This document shows positions 1 through 8,518 of a DNA stretch of 64,000 nt, piece by piece. The stretch spans positions 1,550,001-1,614,000 of the forward strand of contig NZ_JBBOCJ010000001.1 of the NCBI RefSeq assembly GCF_038002345.1, in the 5' to 3' direction. Made by a program: the position numbers and the translations under genes. Each line of letters begins with the position of its first letter. Position 1 is the stretch's first letter. The stretch is from Paenibacillus sp. FSL M7-0420 (GTDB lineage: Bacteria; Bacillota; Bacilli; Paenibacillales; Paenibacillaceae). The notes under the pieces are model-generated. The model searched no databases, was not told where the DNA came from, and saw only the letters and a program-made list of their open reading frames with translations.

Positions 1-858
1 TACCTGGGCGGTCAGGCTTTTGGCGGTGCGGTTGCGGATCTGTTGTTCGGCGAAGTGAGCCCGAGCGGCAAGCTGGCGGAGACCTTCCCGATGAAGCTGA
101 GCGACAATCCGTCCTTCCTGAACTTCCCCGGTGAAGGCGATACGGTGGAGTACAAGGAAGGCTTGTTCGTAGGCTACCGCTATTATGATAAAAAAGAAAT
201 CGAGCCGCTGTTCCCCTTCGGCTTCGGACTAAGCTACACGGAATTTGAGTACAGCAACCTGGTGCTGGATCAGACCCGCATTCAGGATACAGACACTGTG
301 CAGGTATCGGTCACCGTTAAGAATACCGGCAGCAGAACAGGCAAGGAAGTTGTGCAGCTGTATGTCAGTGATATGGAGAGCAGTATGATCCGTCCGCTGC
401 AGGAGCTGAAGGGCTTCGCCAAGATCGAGCTGCAGCCTGGGGAAGAACGCATCGTAACCTTCACCTTGGATAAGCGTTCTTTTGCCTACTACAATGTGAA
501 GCTGGCTGACTGGCATGTAGAGAGCGGGATGTTCACAATCTCTGTCGGATCTTCGTCACGCGATATCCGTCTGAGCACGCAGCTTGAGCTGGAGTCCACC
601 GTGAAGCTGTCCGGCCGCTTCCACCGCAACACCACAGTCGGCGATCTGCTCGCCAATCCGCTGACGGAGGAGAAGGCGAAGAGCTTCAGCAGCGTGTTCG
701 GGCTGGAGGATGTGCTTGGCGACAATCCGGAGATGCTGCTGGCCATGATGAAATATATGCCGCTGCGCGCCATGATCGGATTCGGCCAGGGCAAGTATAC
801 CGAGGCGGATCTGGAAGCGGATCTGCAGGAGCTGAACAGGCTGGCCGGACAGGAGTAA
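1..858 (+). CDS. Glycoside hydrolase family 3, C-terminal part (5' truncated by window edge)
   Basis: The reading frame is open from the first base, so the gene starts before the window; the ATG at 43 is internal. What remains is the end of the GH3 C-terminal alpha/beta domain, with the motif GKLAETFP followed by [10 protein letters not shown]. After it comes a fibronectin type III-like domain ([19 protein letters not shown], then a VQLYVSD strand) and a helical tail of roughly 80 residues. GH3 enzymes are retaining beta-glucosidases, beta-xylosidases or related exo-glycosidases. The nucleophile-bearing N-terminal domain is outside the window, so the substrate cannot be judged. The 80-residue tail rich in Leu, Met and Glu is longer than in many GH3 proteins. 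No signal peptide can be assessed. Confidence 0.93.
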   Translation, partial: YLGGQAFGGAVADLLFGEVSPSGKLAETFPMKLSDNPSFLNFPGEGDTVEYKEGLFVGYRYYDKKEIEPLFPFGFGLSYTEFEYSNLVLDQTRIQDTDTVQVSVTVKNTGSRTGKEVVQLYVSDMESSMIRPLQELKGFAKIELQPGEERIVTFTLDKRSFAYYNVKLADWHVESGMFTISVGSSSRDIRLSTQLELESTVKLSGRFHRNTTVGDLLANPLTEEKAKSFSSVFGLEDVLGDNPEMLLAMMKYMPLRAMIGFGQGKYTEADLEADLQELNRLAGQE

Positions 859-870
859 GAGATGCAGGGG

Positions 871-899
871 TTGCATTCCGCAGCGTAGTTTGCTAACAT
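871..899 (+). promoter_or_regulatory. Predicted sigma-A promoter for the guanidine riboswitch operon
   Basis: TTGCAT (871-876) and TAACAT (894-899) are separated by exactly 17 bases, directly upstream of the ykkC-type aptamer. Transcription would start near 906, placing the whole aptamer in the leader. The hexamers are imperfect, so this is a prediction from spacing and position. Confidence 0.5.
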
Positions 900-927
900 A
901 CGGTGTAAGTTCATAAGCAGTTAATAG

Positions 928-1030
928 TTCTCTAGGGTTCCGCAGCAGGTACACACCGCTGGCCTGGTCCGAGGGAGAACACACGGATGAAGCCAATCCG
1001 TGTATACACGGAGGGACAAAAGCCCGGGAG
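928..1030 (+). promoter_or_regulatory. Guanidine-I (ykkC class) riboswitch aptamer
   Basis: The leader carries the conserved blocks of the ykkC RNA in the right order: CTAGGGTTCCG (932-942), CTGGTCCGAG (964-973), ACACGG near 980 and 998, and GGGACAAAAGCCCGGGAGG (1013-1031). This RNA class binds free guanidinium and switches on guanidine export or degradation genes. Its last conserved block overlaps the left arm of a terminator, which is the usual attenuation layout. The genes downstream are paired SMR proteins, the classical YkkC/YkkD-type guanidinium exporters, which agrees with the assignment. Confidence 0.93.
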
Positions 1031-1070
1031 GTATCGTCAATAATGACGATAACCTTCCGGGCTTATTTTA
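1021..1070 (+). terminator. Riboswitch-controlled intrinsic terminator
   Basis: A long stem pairs AGCCCGGGAGGTATCGTCA (1021-1039) with the complementary arm ending at about 1064, closed by a short ATAA loop and followed by ATTTTA. The left arm is also the 3' part of the aptamer, so ligand binding would block terminator formation. Confidence 0.85.
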
Positions 1071-1090
1071 TGAAACAGGAGGCAGGAGAA

Positions 1091-1450
1091 ATGAAGAAGA
1101 GCACTAAGAGCTGGATCATGATTGCAGGCGCTGCTTGCTTTGAAGTGGTATGGGTCATCGGGCTGAAGCATGCCTCCGCTCCATGGGAATGGGCGGTTAC
1201 GGCAGCGGCGATACTGATCAGCTTCTACGCCCTCATCTGGGCCAGCGGCAGGCTGCCGGTCGGGACGGTCTATGCTGTATTTGTCGGACTTGGAACCGCA
1301 GGTACCGTTCTTGCGGGCGGAGTCCTGTTCGGTGAACCGCTGCGGCCGCTGAAGCTGCTGCTGATTGGCCTGCTGCTGGCAGGGGTCGTCGGACTGAAGC
1401 TGGTTACCCCGGCTCAGGCTGAATCTGAACAGACAAAGGGGCTGAACTGA
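1091..1450 (+). CDS. ykkC: Paired small multidrug resistance protein, guanidinium exporter subunit 1
   Basis: This 119-residue membrane protein has four predicted transmembrane helices typical of the SMR family and the essential TM1 glutamate in the FEVVWV motif. An upstream in-frame ATG at 1043 lies inside the terminator. The ATG at 1091 has CAGGAGGCAGGAG just before it, so I place the start there. It precedes a second, shorter SMR gene with one intervening base, the arrangement of heterodimeric paired SMR transporters such as YkkCD. The guanidine riboswitch in its leader makes proton-coupled guanidinium export the likely role. The C-terminal tail past TM4 is hydrophilic and about 15 residues long. 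Confidence 0.9.
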   Translation: MKKSTKSWIMIAGAACFEVVWVIGLKHASAPWEWAVTAAAILISFYALIWASGRLPVGTVYAVFVGLGTAGTVLAGGVLFGEPLRPLKLLLIGLLLAGVVGLKLVTPAQAESEQTKGLN

Positions 1451-1451
1451 T

Positions 1452-1766
1452 ATGGCATGGGTTATGCTGATTGCCGCCGGTATATGTGAAATGTTCGGGG
1501 TTGCCATGATTGGCAAGCTGCACAAGGACCGCAACTGGCAGTCTGTCTGCCTTCTGATTCTAGGCTTCGGGGCAAGCTTCCTGCTGCTGTCTCTGGCGAT
1601 GGAAAGTCTGCCGATGGGAATTGCCTATGCGATCTGGACAGGGATTGGAGCGTCAGGGGCAGCGGTTATGGGCATGTTGTTCTACGGTGAAGCCCGCGAT
1701 CCGCGGCGGATCTTCTGCATCGTGCTGATTCTGGGAGCCGTAGCCGGCTTGAAGCTGATTGGCTGA
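1452..1766 (+). CDS. ykkD: Paired small multidrug resistance protein, guanidinium exporter subunit 2
   Basis: This 104-residue SMR protein has four hydrophobic helices and the TM1 glutamate in GICEMFGV. It starts one base after the stop of the preceding SMR gene, so the two are almost certainly co-translated and form a heterodimer in the membrane. SMR partners of this kind insert in opposite orientations; here the longer partner carries the extra C-terminal tail. Expression should follow the guanidine riboswitch upstream. No T-rich terminator is obvious after the stop, only a weak imperfect palindrome around 1771-1818. Confidence 0.9.
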   Translation: MAWVMLIAAGICEMFGVAMIGKLHKDRNWQSVCLLILGFGASFLLLSLAMESLPMGIAYAIWTGIGASGAAVMGMLFYGEARDPRRIFCIVLILGAVAGLKLIG

Positions 1767-1877
1767 GAATTCCGCTGAAACGTTACGGAGTTGGACACTT
1801 AACGGATGTTTCGCTGCCCCGGTTATGGTAAGTATAGTTAGTAAGAACATTATTCTTAATAAGGAGACTTATCACAT

Positions 1878-2741
1878 ATGAGCAGACCTGTATCTGAGAA
1901 TATCCGCCTGAAGGACGGAGCTGTGCTGCCCAGACTGGGGCAGGGAACGTGGAGGATTGGCGACCAGCCGGCGAACCGGGCAGAAGAGATTGCTGCGCTT
2001 CGCCAGGGTGTGGAGCTGGGTATGAATCTGATTGATACGGCTGAGATGTACGGGGACGGCCGTTCTGAGGAGCTGGTTGGTGAAGCGCTGCGGGGAATCC
2101 GCGACCGCGTATTCCTGGTCTCCAAGGTCTATCCGCATAATGCGGGCGGGACTAAGCTGATTAACAGCTGCGAAGCCAGCCTGAAGCGGCTCGGCACGGA
2201 CCATCTGGACCTGTACCTGCTGCATTGGCGCGGCAACATTCCTCTGGAAGAGACCGTGGAGGGGATGGAGGCACTGGTGGCTTCCGGTAAAATCGCCCGC
2301 TGGGGCGTATCCAATCTGGATACGGCAGATATGCAGGAGCTGCTGAGTATTCCCGGCGGCAATCACTGCGCAGTCAATCAAGTGCTCTACCATCTGGGCT
2401 CAAGAGGGATCGAGCATGATCTGCTGCCCTGGCTGAGAGGACATAAGATTCCTGTCATGGCCTATTCTCCGCTGGCCCAGGCAGGCACGCTGAGAAAAGG
2501 GCTGACTGAGAATGAAGCTGTGCAGCAGATTGCCCGGAATCATGAGGTCACTCCGCTGCAGGTTCTGCTGGCCTGGAGTATCCGGGACGAGGATATCCTG
2601 GCTATCCCCAAAGCCGCCACCCGCGAACATGTGAATGAGAATGCCGCTGCCGCGAAGCTTGTGCTTTCAGACGAAGAGTTGTGGCAGCTCGACGATGCTT
2701 TTCCCCAGCCGTCGTGGAAGATTCCGCTGGACATGATTTAA
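1878..2741 (+). CDS. Aldo/keto reductase
   Basis: This 287-residue protein has the aldo/keto reductase barrel. Visible motifs are the N-terminal GQGTWRIG, the catalytic Asp/Tyr stretch DTAEMYGDGRSEELVGEAL, the lysine strand VFLVSKVYP, LYLLHW with the conserved His, and the NADPH-binding region near AIPKAATREHVNENA. AKRs reduce aldehydes and ketones with NADPH in the cytosol. It has its own AAGGAGAC ribosome binding site and a 111-base gap from the SMR pair, so it is probably transcribed separately. The substrate is not predictable from sequence. The AIPKA rather than IPG or IPKS phosphate-binding motif resembles the YvgN/2,5-diketo-gluconate reductase branch. Confidence 0.9.
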   Translation: MSRPVSENIRLKDGAVLPRLGQGTWRIGDQPANRAEEIAALRQGVELGMNLIDTAEMYGDGRSEELVGEALRGIRDRVFLVSKVYPHNAGGTKLINSCEASLKRLGTDHLDLYLLHWRGNIPLEETVEGMEALVASGKIARWGVSNLDTADMQELLSIPGGNHCAVNQVLYHLGSRGIEHDLLPWLRGHKIPVMAYSPLAQAGTLRKGLTENEAVQQIARNHEVTPLQVLLAWSIRDEDILAIPKAATREHVNENAAAAKLVLSDEELWQLDDAFPQPSWKIPLDMI

Positions 2742-2768
2742 TCATAGCTTAACCGCTGCTGTATGGTA

Positions 2769-2799
2769 TAGCTGTCTCCGCTTAGGGGGCGGCTTTTTT
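2769..2799 (+). terminator. Intrinsic terminator after the aldo/keto reductase gene
   Basis: AGCTGTCTCC (2769-2778) pairs, with G-U wobbles, with GGGGGCGGCT (2785-2794), followed by a run of T. Confidence 0.7.
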
Positions 2800-3162
2800 G
2801 TTGTTCTAGGAGACAAAAATATGAAGCTGCTAAGGTGCGCTTGCCGGATAGCGGTACAGACCGCGAATGAGGCGCGTACATAGGTTGATTCCGTTCTTGT
2901 ACGCTTTCTAAGCCTTAGATGATATTATACGGGAATTTGTGCATCCTATGAGGAAGCTTGTAGGTCGTTGGAAGCAAGGCGGATACTGGACTTAAGCCCC
3001 TTGGCAGGAGCTCTTAAATGTTGTCAACAATGTTCATGCCGAAACCGTGTTTTCAATTTGGTGACAAAGAAAGCGCTTTGATTTACGATGTGTTCAAAGG
3101 GAAACACCTTTCAGGAAGAGTTGCGGAAGGTTCCCGTTCATTACAATAAGGGGGCATCTTAA
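2800..3162 (+). promoter_or_regulatory. mtl upstream region with cre-like site at 3068-3081
   Basis: This 360-base gene-free stretch precedes the mannitol operon. AGAAAGCGCTTTGA (3068-3081) matches 12 of 14 positions of the CcpA operator consensus TGNAANCGNTNNCA. That fits catabolite repression of mannitol uptake, as known in Bacillus. A TTGTCAACAATGTTCA stretch just upstream could be part of an MtlR site, but I cannot support it as a palindrome. The strong AAGGGGG ribosome binding site lies at about 3149-3155. The earlier part (2810-3000) holds nothing I recognise. Confidence 0.5.
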
Positions 3163-4602
3163 ATGGCCACAACGGCAACGAAACAAGCTTCATCCGGCGG
3201 TGCAAGGGTGAAGGTTCAACAATTCGGACGTATGCTCAGCGGTATGGTTATGCCGAATATCGGCGCTTTCATCGCTTGGGGATTGATTACAGCATTATTC
3301 ATTCCAACGGGCTGGTATCCCAATGAGAGCCTTGCAGCTCTAGTAGGTCCAATCATTAACTATCTGCTTCCTCTATTGATCGGTTACACCGGCGGACAGA
3401 TGGTTCACGGCAAACGCGGTGCTGTCATTGGTGCGCTGGTGACCATGGGGGTTATCGTCGGCTCGACGATTCCTATGTTCCTGGGTGCGATGATTGTCGG
3501 TCCGCTGGCTGCCTGGGTGCTGAAGCAGTTCGACAGAGCTGTGGACGGCAAAATCAGAGCCGGGTTCGAAATGCTGGTTAACAACTTCTCGCTGGGTATC
3601 ATCGGCGGCGCGCTGACTCTGGGAGCCTTAAAGGGTGTTGGACCGCTGGTTCAAGGCCTGACCAATATCCTCTCGAATGGCGTGGAGTTCCTGGTGAACC
3701 ATAACCTGCTGCCGCTCATCAACATCATCATTGAGCCGGCCAAGGTATTGTTCTTGAACAATGCGATCAACCACGGGGTACTGGGACCGATTGCGCTTGA
3801 AGAGTCCCAGAGAATCGGCAAATCCATCCTGTTCATGCTTGAATCGAATCCGGGTCCCGGACTTGGTATCCTGCTTGCATACTGGCTGGCGGGCAAAGGC
3901 TCTGCCAAATCCTCTGCACCGGGCGCTATTATCATTCACTTCCTGGGCGGGATTCATGAGATCTACTTCCCTTACATCCTGATGAACCCGCGTCTGATTC
4001 TGGCGGTCATCGGCGGCGGAATGTCCGGTACATTCACCTTCCAGATGCTGGGCGCCGGTCTGGTAGCTTCTCCTTCACCAGGCAGTATCTTTGCCTATTT
4101 CGCAATGACACCTAAGGGCGGATATCTTCCGATGATTGCCGGGGTTGTCGTGGCTACCATCGTATCGTTCCTGATTGCAGCTGTGCTTCTGAGATCTTCC
4201 AAGAGTAATGATGAAGAGGAGATGGATCTGGAAGCGGCAGAAGCCAGAATGAGAGACATGAAGTCGGCCGGTACTGCAGCTCAGACTGCGGCTACAGCAA
4301 CCGTGGCTTCCAATATCCGCAACAAAGCAAGTGTCCACAAAATCGTATTCGCTTGTGATGCAGGGATGGGATCGAGTGCCATGGGGGCATCGGTGCTGAG
4401 AAAGAAACTGCAGAACGCAGGGGTTAACATCACGGTGACTAACTCTGCTGTCAGTGAAATTCCTGCCGACGCGGATATCGTGGTTACCCAGAAGACGCTG
4501 ACGGACCGGGCGATTGCCAGCAATCCGAATGCCGAGCATATTTCTATCGATAACTTCCTGAAGAGCCCGAAATACGATGAGCTGGTGGAACGTTTGAAGT
4601 AA
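3163..4602 (+). CDS. mtlA: PTS mannitol transporter subunit IICB
   Basis: This 479-residue protein phosphorylates mannitol during import. Residues ~15-340 form the membrane IIC domain, with the GGIHEIYFPYI substrate motif (His265, Glu266). A charged linker at ~345-385 leads to a IIB domain with the phosphocysteine loop FACDAGMGSS, Cys398. It lacks a fused IIA, which is supplied by MtlF encoded downstream. Length and domain order match Bacillus MtlA. It has a strong ribosome binding site, a cre-like site upstream and a terminator directly after it. The first gene can therefore be expressed at a different level from mtlR-mtlF-mtlD. Confidence 0.97.
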   Translation: MATTATKQASSGGARVKVQQFGRMLSGMVMPNIGAFIAWGLITALFIPTGWYPNESLAALVGPIINYLLPLLIGYTGGQMVHGKRGAVIGALVTMGVIVGSTIPMFLGAMIVGPLAAWVLKQFDRAVDGKIRAGFEMLVNNFSLGIIGGALTLGALKGVGPLVQGLTNILSNGVEFLVNHNLLPLINIIIEPAKVLFLNNAINHGVLGPIALEESQRIGKSILFMLESNPGPGLGILLAYWLAGKGSAKSSAPGAIIIHFLGGIHEIYFPYILMNPRLILAVIGGGMSGTFTFQMLGAGLVASPSPGSIFAYFAMTPKGGYLPMIAGVVVATIVSFLIAAVLLRSSKSNDEEEMDLEAAEARMRDMKSAGTAAQTAATATVASNIRNKASVHKIVFACDAGMGSSAMGASVLRKKLQNAGVNITVTNSAVSEIPADADIVVTQKTLTDRAIASNPNAEHISIDNFLKSPKYDELVERLK

Positions 4603-4640
4603 GAGGCACAAGTGTAAAATCTAAGTATATAGTTCTCGCT

Positions 4641-4681
4641 GAAACGGATGCCGTCCCTTATAGGACGGTATAGCCGTTTTT
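4641..4681 (+). terminator. Intrinsic terminator between mtlA and mtlR
   Basis: AAACGG (4642-4647) and CCGTCC (4651-4656) pair with GGACGG (4663-4668) and CCGTTT (4674-4679), ending in T5. It should end most mtlA transcripts, so read-through or a separate promoter would feed mtlR. Confidence 0.8.
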
Positions 4682-4710
4682 GCTTGATGCAAGGCGGAGG
4701 GTTAGCGGAA

Positions 4711-6777
4711 ATGACGAAAATTACCGCCAGACAGCGCCAGATCCTGTGGCTTCTGCTTGAAGCGACCGGAGAGATTACCGCTGTAAAAATTGCCGAGGCT
4801 ACCGGGGTAAGCGTAAGAACCGTACACCGGGAGATGGAGGATATAGAGTCCGCGCTTGAGGACTTTGGTCTTGATCTGATCAAAAAATCAGGCAAAGGCA
4901 TCCAGTTGAGCGGCCCGGAGGCCGGTCTTGCGGAGCTGCGCCTGTTCCTGCGGGAAGAGAAGCCGGCGGATTATTCCGGCGAAGACCGCAAGGTATTCGA
5001 GCTCTGCGTGCTGCTGGAGGCAGAAGAGCCGGTGAAGCTGTTCACACTTGCGCATTCCCTCAAGGTTACAGTTGCTTCTATTAGCTATGATCTGGATGAA
5101 CTGGAGCATTGGGTCCGTAAGTTCGGTCTGGAGCTGGTCCGCAGGCGAGGCTACGGCGTAGAAATCACCGGCAGCGAGATCGACAAGCGCCGGGCGATTG
5201 GGCGGTTAGCCGCAGAGCATCTGGATTTGTCTGATCTGGTCGGCCATGGTTCTCTGGCTGAGAGCAATCCGGCTTTTCGTTTTCTATTAACTACAGTTGG
5301 AAAGTCCAACCTTATGGAAGTAGAGAATACGCTGTGGGATATGGAATGGAAATGGACCGCGGAGCTGCCCGAAATTGTCTATATGGAGATGCTCCTGGCC
5401 CTTGCTGTCACTACCCGGCGGATTGAGCTTAACCGGAGCATCGACAGCGGGGCGGAAGCGGGCTATTCCAGGGTGTCCGATCACCGGAACATTGCCGGAG
5501 CCGAGCGGTTTGTGGGGCAGCTCGCTGAGGTGCTTAAGCTGAAGATCCCCCGGGTAGAGATTCTGTATATCGCCGGGCTGTTCGACCGGGTCCAGGATTC
5601 CTTCTCCTCGTCGGGCTACGCCTATGGCGATATTGAATTAATGGAGATTGTCTACAAGCTGACGGAGAGTGTGGTCAAGCGGACAGGGCTGCCCTTCCAG
5701 AGTGACCGTTCCCTGCGCGAGGGGCTGCTGGAGCATATTGATCCGGCGCTGAAGCGGATCCGGGAAGGCACACGCATCCGCAACCCGCTGCTCGGCCCGA
5801 TCCGCAGGGATTACGAATATCTGTTCAACATCATCCGCGCAGCCGTGGAGGATATGGAACTGGAGCTTGAGATTCCGGATGAAGAAATCGGATTTCTGGT
5901 CATGCATTTCGGAGCTTCTGCAGAGCGGCTGAACCAGCTAAGGCGCAACGTAAGAGCCATTCTGGTCTGTGCCAGCGGCCTCAGCTCTTCCCGTCTGCTC
6001 GCCACCCGTCTGACCAAGGAAATGCCGCAGATTGAGATTCTCGGCAACATCTCCTGGTATGAAGCGGCACGCCTGCCGGATGAAGATTACGATCTGATTA
6101 TATCTACCATTGATCTGCCGATTGATAAGGAGCGTTACATTAAGATCAGTCCCCTGCTCACAGCGGAGGAGATTGAGAAGCTGCTGAATTACATCCAGAA
6201 TACTACCCTGCGGGAACGAGGGAAGGGGATGTCCGGTGAACCGGAACATGCGGCACGGGAGGAAGCCTCGCTTGAACGGCTCAGGAGCTACAAGGGCATT
6301 CTGGATGAGATCGTCAGCCTGCTGGAGCGGTTCCGCTTCCATCCGATTGATAATAAGGGGATGGATCTGTCAGCGACGATAGTGGAGATGCTGGAGACAC
6401 TGAATGGAAACGGTGTGGTCGGGGATGCCGGTATTGTGCTGGAGCGTCTGCTCGAACGGGAGCGGATGACCAGCCAGGTGATCCCGGATACCGCATTGGC
6501 GCTGTTCCATACCAGAAGCAGCCATATTCACCTGTCCTCGCTGACCCTGTACCGGCTCGATCAGCCCGTAATTCTGGAGGGGGATACAGAGGTCAGAGTC
6601 ATTCTGCTCATGCTGGCTCCGCGCAGACTCTCCAAGGAGAGCCTGGAGGTGCTCAGCGAGATCAGCGCACTGCTGCTGAACTCCGAGCTGGTTCAATTGC
6701 TGGAAGAGCGTTCAGAGTCAGAGATCCGGGGGTATTTGTCCTCGGAGCTGCTTCATTTTTTCCAAAATAAAAGTTGA
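4711..6777 (+). CDS. mtlR: Transcriptional activator of the mannitol operon (PRD/EIIB/EIIA multidomain)
   Basis: This 688-residue regulator has an N-terminal helix-turn-helix (ITARQRQILWLLLEATGE, then VSVRTVHREM), two PTS regulation domains, a IIB-like domain and a IIA-like domain. Regulatory residues fall where expected from Bacillus subtilis MtlR (H342, C419, H599): His342 in LLEHIDP of PRD2, Cys420 in LVCASGLSSS, and His600 in LFHTRSSH. This near-perfect numbering supports the start at 4711 over the upstream ATG at 4648, which overlaps the terminator; GGCGGAGGG lies just before 4711. Phosphorylation of PRD2 by HPr and dephosphorylation of the IIB/IIA-like domains should tie activation to mannitol flux. 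Confidence 0.95.
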   Translation: MTKITARQRQILWLLLEATGEITAVKIAEATGVSVRTVHREMEDIESALEDFGLDLIKKSGKGIQLSGPEAGLAELRLFLREEKPADYSGEDRKVFELCVLLEAEEPVKLFTLAHSLKVTVASISYDLDELEHWVRKFGLELVRRRGYGVEITGSEIDKRRAIGRLAAEHLDLSDLVGHGSLAESNPAFRFLLTTVGKSNLMEVENTLWDMEWKWTAELPEIVYMEMLLALAVTTRRIELNRSIDSGAEAGYSRVSDHRNIAGAERFVGQLAEVLKLKIPRVEILYIAGLFDRVQDSFSSSGYAYGDIELMEIVYKLTESVVKRTGLPFQSDRSLREGLLEHIDPALKRIREGTRIRNPLLGPIRRDYEYLFNIIRAAVEDMELELEIPDEEIGFLVMHFGASAERLNQLRRNVRAILVCASGLSSSRLLATRLTKEMPQIEILGNISWYEAARLPDEDYDLIISTIDLPIDKERYIKISPLLTAEEIEKLLNYIQNTTLRERGKGMSGEPEHAAREEASLERLRSYKGILDEIVSLLERFRFHPIDNKGMDLSATIVEMLETLNGNGVVGDAGIVLERLLERERMTSQVIPDTALALFHTRSSHIHLSSLTLYRLDQPVILEGDTEVRVILLMLAPRRLSKESLEVLSEISALLLNSELVQLLEERSESEIRGYLSSELLHFFQNKS

Positions 6778-6793
6778 AAGCGGGAGAAACCAT

Positions 6794-7228
6794 ATGAGTA
6801 TACTGTCAGAAAATAAAGTGATTATGCACGGAGCCGCAAACGATAAATACGAAGCCATCAAGATGGCGGGCAAGCTGCTGGTTGATGCAGGGCATGTAAC
6901 GGAAGAATATGTTCCCAAGATGCTGGAGCGCGAGGAAGTGGTGTCCACTTATATGGGCGGCGGATTGGCTATTCCGCATGGTACCAAGGAAGCGCGGCCT
7001 TTTATTAAGTCAACCGGGTTGTCGATCATCCGCTTTCCGGACGGGGTGGATTTCGGCGGCGATGAGCCGGCGTTTGTAGTCATCGGTATTGCAGCCGCAG
7101 GTGACGGGCATATGGAAGTTCTGACGAACGTGGCGATGATATTCACCGAGGATGATGCCATTGACCGCGTCATGAACGCTCCTACGGCTGCTGATGTTAT
7201 CGCAATCTTCGAAGGGGGACTGGAGTAA
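6794..7228 (+). CDS. mtlF: PTS mannitol transporter subunit IIA
   Basis: This 144-residue cytosolic protein carries phosphate from HPr to the IIB domain of MtlA. The phosphohistidine is His62 in AIPHGT, within the PTS_EIIA type 2 fold. The surrounding signature EEVVSTYMGGGLAIPHGT is typical of MtlF. A GCGGGAGAAACC ribosome binding site precedes it, 16 bases after the mtlR stop. Its stop codon overlaps the mtlD start by one base (TAATG), which implies translational coupling with the dehydrogenase. Confidence 0.97.
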   Translation: MSILSENKVIMHGAANDKYEAIKMAGKLLVDAGHVTEEYVPKMLEREEVVSTYMGGGLAIPHGTKEARPFIKSTGLSIIRFPDGVDFGGDEPAFVVIGIAAAGDGHMEVLTNVAMIFTEDDAIDRVMNAPTAADVIAIFEGGLE

Positions 7229-8373
7229 TGAAGGCGGTCCATTTCGGCGCGGGCAATATCGGCAGGGGCTTCATCGGGCTGTTGCTGTCGCAGGCGGGCT
7301 ATGAAGTTACCTTTGTGGATGTAAATGAGGCCTTTGTTACCCAGCTTAAGGAACGCGGTGAGTATCCGGTCACGCTGGCCAGCGACGGTCAGGAAACGGT
7401 CATCGTGAAGAATGTAACGGCTCTTAGCAGTGTCACGCATGCGGATGAAGTGGCGGCCGCCATTGCTGAAGCCGATCTGGTTACAACAGCAGTCGGCGTG
7501 TCCATTTTGAAGCATATTGCCGGTACTGTGGCGGAGGGCATCCGCAGAAGAGTGGCTGTCTCCTCCGCGCCGCTGCATGTGATCGCCTGCGAGAATGCGA
7601 TTGGCGGCAGTGCACAGCTCAAGGAGCTGGTATATGCGAAGCTGGATGATGAGACCCGTGCGAAGGCTGAATCTTCGGTTGCTTTTCCGAACGCGGCTGT
7701 GGACCGGATCGTTCCGCTCCAGCAGCATGAGGATATTCTGAAGGTGGTCGTGGAGCCGTTCTATGAATGGGTGGTGGACGCCTCGCAGATGATCCCGGGC
7801 TATACGCCGGTTGAAGGGGTGCATTATGTAGAGAATCTGGAGCCGTATATTGAACGCAAGCTCTTCACTGTGAACACGGGTCACTGCTCTGCGGCGTACC
7901 TTGGCTATCTGCAGGGCTACGAGACTATACAGCAGGCTATGGCGGATGAGGCGTTAACGGCGAAGGTTCGTGAGGTACTTGAGGAGACCGGCGCGGTGCT
8001 GGTCCAGAAGCACGGCTTCGATGAAGCGGAGCACAGTAAGTATATCGATAAAATCCTGGAGCGCTTCCGCAATCCGGCGCTTACCGATGAGGTGTCCCGT
8101 GTAGGCCGTTCGCCGCTGCGCAAGCTGTCGCCGAATGACCGTCTGGTATCCCCTGCAACGCAGGCGTATGACAGAGGGCTGAGCTACACGGCGTTGACTC
8201 GTTCCATGGCCGGTGCGCTGCTGTTCAAGGCGGGGGATGACCCGGAAGCGGTGGAGTTGGGGGCCGCAATCGCGGAGCTTGGAGCAGAAGCAGCGCTGAC
8301 GAAGTACACCGGGCTTGCTGCTGACCATCCGATCCATCAGTCTGCGATGGAGCAATACGCGATTTTGAGATAA
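7228..8373 (+). CDS. mtlD: Mannitol-1-phosphate 5-dehydrogenase
   Basis: This 381-residue NAD-dependent enzyme oxidises mannitol 1-phosphate to fructose 6-phosphate. The N-terminal Rossmann motif is MKAVHFGAGNIGRGFIG with the acidic VDV strand end. The central PNAAVDRIVP block and the later KLFTVNTGHC block (catalytic Lys in the mannitol dehydrogenase family) are present. It is coupled to mtlF and closes the operon, which ends in a clear terminator. Length matches the family. Confidence 0.97.
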   Translation: MKAVHFGAGNIGRGFIGLLLSQAGYEVTFVDVNEAFVTQLKERGEYPVTLASDGQETVIVKNVTALSSVTHADEVAAAIAEADLVTTAVGVSILKHIAGTVAEGIRRRVAVSSAPLHVIACENAIGGSAQLKELVYAKLDDETRAKAESSVAFPNAAVDRIVPLQQHEDILKVVVEPFYEWVVDASQMIPGYTPVEGVHYVENLEPYIERKLFTVNTGHCSAAYLGYLQGYETIQQAMADEALTAKVREVLEETGAVLVQKHGFDEAEHSKYIDKILERFRNPALTDEVSRVGRSPLRKLSPNDRLVSPATQAYDRGLSYTALTRSMAGALLFKAGDDPEAVELGAAIAELGAEAALTKYTGLAADHPIHQSAMEQYAILR

Positions 8374-8385
8374 GAACATAAAAGT

Positions 8386-8429
8386 ACAGCCGCAGGGAAA
8401 GCCTATAAGCTTATCCCTGCGGCTGTTTG
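8386..8429 (+). terminator. Intrinsic terminator of the mtl operon
   Basis: A perfect 13-bp stem, ACAGCCGCAGGGA (8386-8398) with TCCCTGCGGCTGT (8414-8426), is followed by TTTG. Confidence 0.85.
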
Positions 8430-8459
8430 CGTTAATGTGTGACTCTTAAAAGTCTGGGG

Positions 8460-8512
8460 TCCCCGCAAAGAACCTGAATAGGCTTCGGAGCTAAAGCCTC
8501 ACTTTGCGGGGA
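8460..8512 (-). terminator. Inverted repeat at the 3' end of the M42 peptidase gene
   Basis: TCCCCGCAAAG (8460-8470) pairs with CTTTGCGGGGA (8502-8512). A second nested stem, AGGCTT with AAGCCT (8480-8499), lies inside. There is no T-run on the minus strand, so its role as a terminator of the convergent gene is only likely. Confidence 0.55.
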
Positions 8513-8518
8513 GATTGA

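Noticed and set aside
1771..1818. Terminator after the SMR pair
   Set aside because: GAAAC and GTTTC words can pair, but the stem is broken and no T-run follows, so I could not support it as a terminator or a repeat.
3018..3034. MtlR operator upstream of mtlA
   Set aside because: TTGTCA is present but its expected inverted partner is not, so only the cre-like site was kept.
6949..7884. 311-codon minus-strand frame across mtlF and mtlD
   Set aside because: It is the antisense of two well-identified genes, without a start signal or recognisable domain; such shadows are common in this GC-rich coding sequence.
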